DNA of 64,000 nucleotides from CAZYJR01 sp964647905 (GTDB lineage: Bacteria > Desulfobacterota > DSM-4660 > Desulfatiglandales > HGW-15): positions 1 through 64,000 of the forward strand of contig CAZYJR010000011.1 in the NCBI GenBank assembly GCA_964647905.1, in the 5' to 3' direction. The notes beneath the pieces are model-generated. The model did no database searches, was not told the origin of the DNA, and worked only from the letters and a program-made list of their open reading frames with translations. This document shows positions 60,664-64,000 of the stretch, one piece after another. A program made the translations under genes and the position numbers. How positions within the stretch are numbered: the stretch's first letter is position 1; every line of letters starts with the position of its first letter.

Positions 60664-62478
60664 TCACCCGCCGGCCCACAGGGCCTCCTCCAGGCCGGAG
60701 CTCCTCAGGGTGCGCCTGGAGACCGCGCTCCTCAGGACGTCCTCCGGCGCCCAGATCTCCACGTACTCCCTGGCCCTGGTGACCGCGGTGTAGAGGAGCT
60801 CCCTGGTCAGGACCGGGGAAGGCCGGTCGGGGAGCAGCACCAGGACCCGGTCGAACTCCGAGCCCTGGCTCTTGTGGACGGTCATGGCATAAGCGGTCTC
60901 GTGCTCCGGGAGTCTCACCGGGTGGAACCTCCTGACGGTCCCGTCCGGCATGGCAAAGCAGGCCTGGAGCCCCCCGCCCCGCTCCGGTGAGAGCACCACG
61001 CCCATGTCGCCGTTGAAGAGCTGGAGCTCATAGTCGTTCCTGGATATCATGACCGGCATGCCCCGGTACCAGCGTCCGCCCGGGCTGATAATGCCTTCCT
61101 CGGCCAGGGCCCTCTCCACGAGGAGGTTCACCGCTCTGGCCCCGAAGGGGCCCTCCCTCAAGGCGCAGAGTATGGAGAATCGCTCGAGGCTCCTGCCTGC
61201 AGCCGCAGGGTCGCCCGGCCGCGCGCACCACCCGTAGCCCTGGACCGCAGGGCGCCTGAGGCGGGGGTGGATCTCCCCCGCCCCGGGCAGGGGGGACCAC
61301 GCTATGTCCGGGAAGCCGCCCCTTCCCAGCAGCTCCATGGTGAGATCAGGCTCGCCGCGGTTCAAGGCGCGGCTTACCGCCTGGATCCCGCTGCCCTCGG
61401 CGAACCGGTGGCTTTCCTCCAGGAGCACTATGGCGTCCGACATGGGGCTTGCCCCGGCCCCGTCCGCAGGGAGCCCGCCGCCGGCGGCCCGCTCCAGGAC
61501 CCCTCGGAGCCGCCGGGAGTAGCCGCGGGGCCTCTCAGTGCCGCAGATGTCCCCGAGGACCGCGCCCGCCTCCACTGAGGCCAACTGGTCCCTGTCCCCC
61601 AGGAGGATCAGTCGCGCCCCGGGCGGGAGGGCCCTTACCAGTGCGGCCATGAGAGCGATATCCACCATGGAGGCCTCGTCCACCACCAGTACGTCCACGG
61701 GCAGGGGATTGCCCGGGTGGTGCCGGAACTCGGACGACCCGGATATGGTGCCCAGGAGGCGGTGTATGGTGGTGGCGGAGGCCGGGACGGCGGCCCTTGC
61801 CTCCTCGGTTGTGGCGAGCCCCTCCAGGGTCTCCTGGACCGCCTCGCCCAGCCTGGCGGCGGCCTTGCCCGTGGGGGCGGCCAAAGCGAACCTCGGGGGC
61901 CGGCTCGGCGAGAGCTCGGCAAGGAGGGCCAGGATCTTGGCCACGGTGGTGGTCTTTCCGGTCCCCGGGCCGCCGGAGATTACGGTGAAGGGCTTGAGGG
62001 CCGCAAGGCACGCGGCCGCCCGGGCCCGATCGACCCCGGCGCCTCCCGGCCTGCGGGGAAAGAGGCGCCCCAGGCGCTCCTCGAGCTCCTCGATCTCCGG
62101 CTCCGGGTCGACCTCCCCGGCCCTTTCCCTGATCCAGCGGCTTACCGTGTCCTGGTAGGCCCAGTAGCGATGGAGATAGAGCCTGTTCGAGCCGTCCAGT
62201 ATCAGGGGGGCGAACGCCCCGGGCGCGCCCACGGCCGGTGACGCCTTGAGCTCGGCGGCCCAGTCCTCGGGGGAGGGCGGCTCCGGGTCCCCGCCCGCCA
62301 GGTCCGCGGCCCTTGAAAGATCGAGGCAGACGTGCCCCTCCCTGGTGGCCCGGCAGGCAAGACCGGCGCCCAGGAAGACCGCCTGCGAGGCGGCGTCTCC
62401 GGATAGCTCCCTGACCAGCTCGGCGAACAGGAGATCCAGTGTCCCCATGAGCCCGCCGCCCGGGTTATTGCCGCTCAT
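60664..62478 (-). CDS. recD: Exodeoxyribonuclease V alpha subunit (RecD)
   Basis: A 604-residue helicase of the RecD group: Walker A VISGGPGTGKTTTVAKIL, Walker B VLVVDEASMVDIALM, LLGDRDQLASVEAGAVLGDI, and near the end AYAMTVHKSQGSEFDRVLVL then LYTAVTRAREYVEIW. In RecBCD it is the 5'-3' motor. No recB or recC lies in the window (neighbours are a YcgN-like gene and trmO), so the rest of the complex must be elsewhere or the protein acts alone. The length is usual for RecD. Confidence 0.9.
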   Translation of the reverse strand: MSGNNPGGGLMGTLDLLFAELVRELSGDAASQAVFLGAGLACRATREGHVCLDLSRAADLAGGDPEPPSPEDWAAELKASPAVGAPGAFAPLILDGSNRLYLHRYWAYQDTVSRWIRERAGEVDPEPEIEELEERLGRLFPRRPGGAGVDRARAAACLAALKPFTVISGGPGTGKTTTVAKILALLAELSPSRPPRFALAAPTGKAAARLGEAVQETLEGLATTEEARAAVPASATTIHRLLGTISGSSEFRHHPGNPLPVDVLVVDEASMVDIALMAALVRALPPGARLILLGDRDQLASVEAGAVLGDICGTERPRGYSRRLRGVLERAAGGGLPADGAGASPMSDAIVLLEESHRFAEGSGIQAVSRALNRGEPDLTMELLGRGGFPDIAWSPLPGAGEIHPRLRRPAVQGYGWCARPGDPAAAGRSLERFSILCALREGPFGARAVNLLVERALAEEGIISPGGRWYRGMPVMISRNDYELQLFNGDMGVVLSPERGGGLQACFAMPDGTVRRFHPVRLPEHETAYAMTVHKSQGSEFDRVLVLLPDRPSPVLTRELLYTAVTRAREYVEIWAPEDVLRSAVSRRTLRSSGLEEALWAGG

Positions 62479-62482
62479 AGAC

Positions 62483-62956
62483 CTACCCCTTGTAATGCTT
62501 GCGTTTCATTCTTCTTCGCTTCGTACGCTCCGCCTTCCTGCGGATATCGTCCGGGTGGACGCAGGCGCCCGGCACCACCCGGTCCCGGACCGAGACCCCG
62601 GCCTCGTGCACCGTCTTCGGGCTGCCCGAGACCAGGGGGTGCCACTCGGGCAGGTCCCGGCCTTCCATAAGCAGCCGGTACGCGCAGGTCTCCGGCAGCC
62701 AGACGATCTCCCTCAGGGTCTCGGGGCTCAGGCCGATACAGTCGTTCTTTATGAGCATCCGGTCCGGGTAGATCAGGCACCGGGCGGTCGTGGTGTCCAA
62801 GTACTCGCACGCCACCGGGATCACCCGTATCTCGCCGCTCCCTTCATCCTCGATCTTCTTCAGGCAGCAGTTCCCGCAGCCGTCGCATAGGGACTCCCAC
62901 TCCTCCGGGGTCATCCGATCCAGTGGCTTGACCTTCCAAAAGGGCGCTGTTTCCAT
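62483..62956 (-). CDS. YcgN/UPF0260-type Cys-cluster protein
   Basis: A 157-residue protein: WKVKPLDRMTPEEWESLCDG, CGNCCLKKIEDEGSGEI, then TTTARCLIYPDR and CIGLSPETLREIVWLPETCA, YRLLMEGRDLPEWHPL. The conserved Cys set resembles that of YkgJ/YcgN proteins, which are thought to bind a metal or Fe-S cluster; the function is not known. GGAGG stands 9 nt before ATG 62956. It ends 4 bp before recD, so both are co-transcribed. Confidence 0.88.
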   Translation of the reverse strand: METAPFWKVKPLDRMTPEEWESLCDGCGNCCLKKIEDEGSGEIRVIPVACEYLDTTTARCLIYPDRMLIKNDCIGLSPETLREIVWLPETCAYRLLMEGRDLPEWHPLVSGSPKTVHEAGVSVRDRVVPGACVHPDDIRRKAERTKRRRMKRKHYKG

Positions 62957-63193
62957 GATCACCGCCTCCCCCTGCGGCGGATAGGGAGTATCGATCGGTG
63001 CTCCGGCCGTGCCTCGATCCCGCCGGGAGCCAGGATAACCCAAACCGGCCCACTGGAAAAGAGGAGACTCGATAAGGCTCGTTTCGATCTACAGTCCCTG
63101 CGGGTTCCGAATACAGCAACGCCCCCATTCCGCACGGCCTCTCTCGCCTGTATCCTAAAAGCTTCGGAAGCGGTCTTTATGGAGTGGAGCGGC

Positions 63194-64000
63194 ATGAGAG
63201 TCAATCCGTACGTATTTTTCATATCCGCGGTGGTTATCCTGTGTTTTCTCTTCCTGGGGGCGATCTTCACCGGCCCGGCCAACCGTTTCTTCGAGCTGCT
63301 CCAGGACGGGATCGCGGCCAACTTCGGGTGGTTCTACGTCCTGGGCGTGGGGTTCTTCCTCTTCTTCGTCCTGTGGCTCTTTGTGAGCCCCTACGGGAGG
63401 ATCCGGCTGGGAAAGGATCACAACAGGCCGGAGTTCAGCAACTTGAGCTGGTTCGCCATGCTCTTCAGCGCCGGCATGGGGATCGGCCTCCTCTTTTACA
63501 GCGTGGCCGAGCCGGTGCTCCATTTCGCCGAGCCGCCCACGGGGACCGGAGGGACGGAAGAGGCGGCCAGGCAGGCCCTTATCCTGACCTTCTTTCACTG
63601 GGGGCTGCACGCCTGGGCCATATATATAGTGGTGGGGCTCTCCCTGGCCTTTTTCGCCTACCGCTACGACCTGCCCCTCTCAATACGCTCCACCCTCTAC
63701 CCCATACTCGGCGAGAGGATCCACGGCGGGGCCGGGAACACGGTCGAGATACTGGCGGTCTTCGGCACCCTGTTCGGGGTGGCCACGTCCCTGGGGCTGG
63801 GCGTAAAGCAGGTCAATGCGGGGTTGGACTACCTCGGGTTCGTCTCGCAATCCCGGACCAACCAGCTCCTCTTGATAGCGGGGATCACGGCGGCGGCGAC
63901 CGTTTCCGTGGTCTCGGGCCTGGACAAGGGGATCAGGAGGCTCAGCACCATGAACCTCTTCCTGGGCGTCGTGCTGCTCCTGTTCGTCCTTGCTGCCGGG
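63194..64000 (+). CDS. BCCT-family transporter, partial
   Basis: 269 codons are visible; the gene runs off the right edge. MRVNPYVFFISAVVILCFLF begins the first helix. The BCCT signature regions are present: FSAGMGIGLLFYSVAEPVLH, FFHWGLHAWAIYIVVGLSLA, YRYDLPLSIRSTLYPILGER and GVATSLGLGVKQVNAGLDYL. It imports betaine, choline or carnitine-type compounds with Na+ or H+, as a response to osmotic stress. The gene is divergent from the YcgN-like gene. Confidence 0.92.
   Translation, partial: MRVNPYVFFISAVVILCFLFLGAIFTGPANRFFELLQDGIAANFGWFYVLGVGFFLFFVLWLFVSPYGRIRLGKDHNRPEFSNLSWFAMLFSAGMGIGLLFYSVAEPVLHFAEPPTGTGGTEEAARQALILTFFHWGLHAWAIYIVVGLSLAFFAYRYDLPLSIRSTLYPILGERIHGGAGNTVEILAVFGTLFGVATSLGLGVKQVNAGLDYLGFVSQSRTNQLLLIAGITAAATVSVVSGLDKGIRRLSTMNLFLGVVLLLFVLAAG

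Noticed and set aside
1..64000. CRISPR arrays, insertion sequences, rRNA genes
   Set aside because: No regularly spaced repeats, no transposase-like protein and no rRNA sequence were seen on reading both strands.

Overview
The window looks like a scaffold from a high-GC, Gram-negative bacterium, most plausibly a Desulfobacterota/deltaproteobacterial lineage and probably a metagenome or draft assembly (an exact 100-N gap lies at 15576-15675). The taxonomic call is inference. It rests on PEP-CTERM surface proteins with an exosortase-associated acyltransferase, an outer-membrane polysaccharide export line, a SynChlorMet-type radical SAM cassette and many type II toxin-antitoxin (TA) modules. The left end and the right end both cut genes.

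Layout. 1-9 kb: PEP-CTERM proteins (one partial at the edge, one 5'-truncated, one full length), a cyclic-nucleotide-binding/patatin protein, a DUF885 metalloprotein, the PEP-CTERM-associated acyltransferase, a decayed Phd/VapC pair and an ABC exporter. 9.1-14.0 kb (minus strand): a tightly overlapping RiPP-type operon with two radical SAM/SPASM enzymes, two PqqD-like recognition domains (one fused, one free), an HPr-kinase-like protein, an S26-type peptidase, and a 56-residue four-cysteine ORF that is my candidate precursor peptide. 14.1-38.2 kb (minus strand): a long capsule/exopolysaccharide locus containing a CpsB-like phosphatase, a response-regulator/sugar-phosphate transferase fusion, deacetylase, glycosyltransferases, WecB, three sulfotransferases, two polymerase/ligase proteins, a Wzx flippase, a TPR protein, a BY-kinase with an inserted domain, Wzz, Wza and an outer-membrane barrel. 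The part from about 20 to 29.4 kb is visibly AT-rich compared with its flanks, which suggests horizontal acquisition.

38.5-41.9 kb: a Cache-domain secreted protein, a SurA-N-like lipoprotein, a HAMP protein, a secreted zincin-like protein, and a DUF433/DUF5615 TA pair. 42.0-50.3 kb: a five-gene minus-strand operon (LolA-like, DUF1302-like porin, large RND/MMPL transporter with TPR-like N-terminus, a large ATP-grasp-like protein of unknown function, SAM methyltransferase) that looks like an uncharacterised envelope synthesis/transport unit. 50.4-56.5 kb: a dense TA zone (PIN/AbrB, orphan Phd, MazF-type, HEPN/MNT, VapBC) interrupted only by a sulfate adenylyltransferase/APS kinase fusion, which could supply PAPS to the sulfotransferases but whose sulfurylase motifs are altered. 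56.6-63.0 kb: a frameshifted gene remnant, a secreted MORN-repeat protein, RecD2, TrmO, RecD and a YcgN-like protein. 63.2 kb to the end: a partial BCCT transporter.

The strongest candidates for undescribed biology are the RiPP cassette with its regular four-Cys precursor candidate, the five-gene RND/ATP-grasp operon, and two unusual signalling/EPS fusions (receiver domain on a phosphoglycosyl transferase; a DUF4388-like domain inserted inside a BY-kinase). Homology statements are from recognition of motifs by eye, without any database search.
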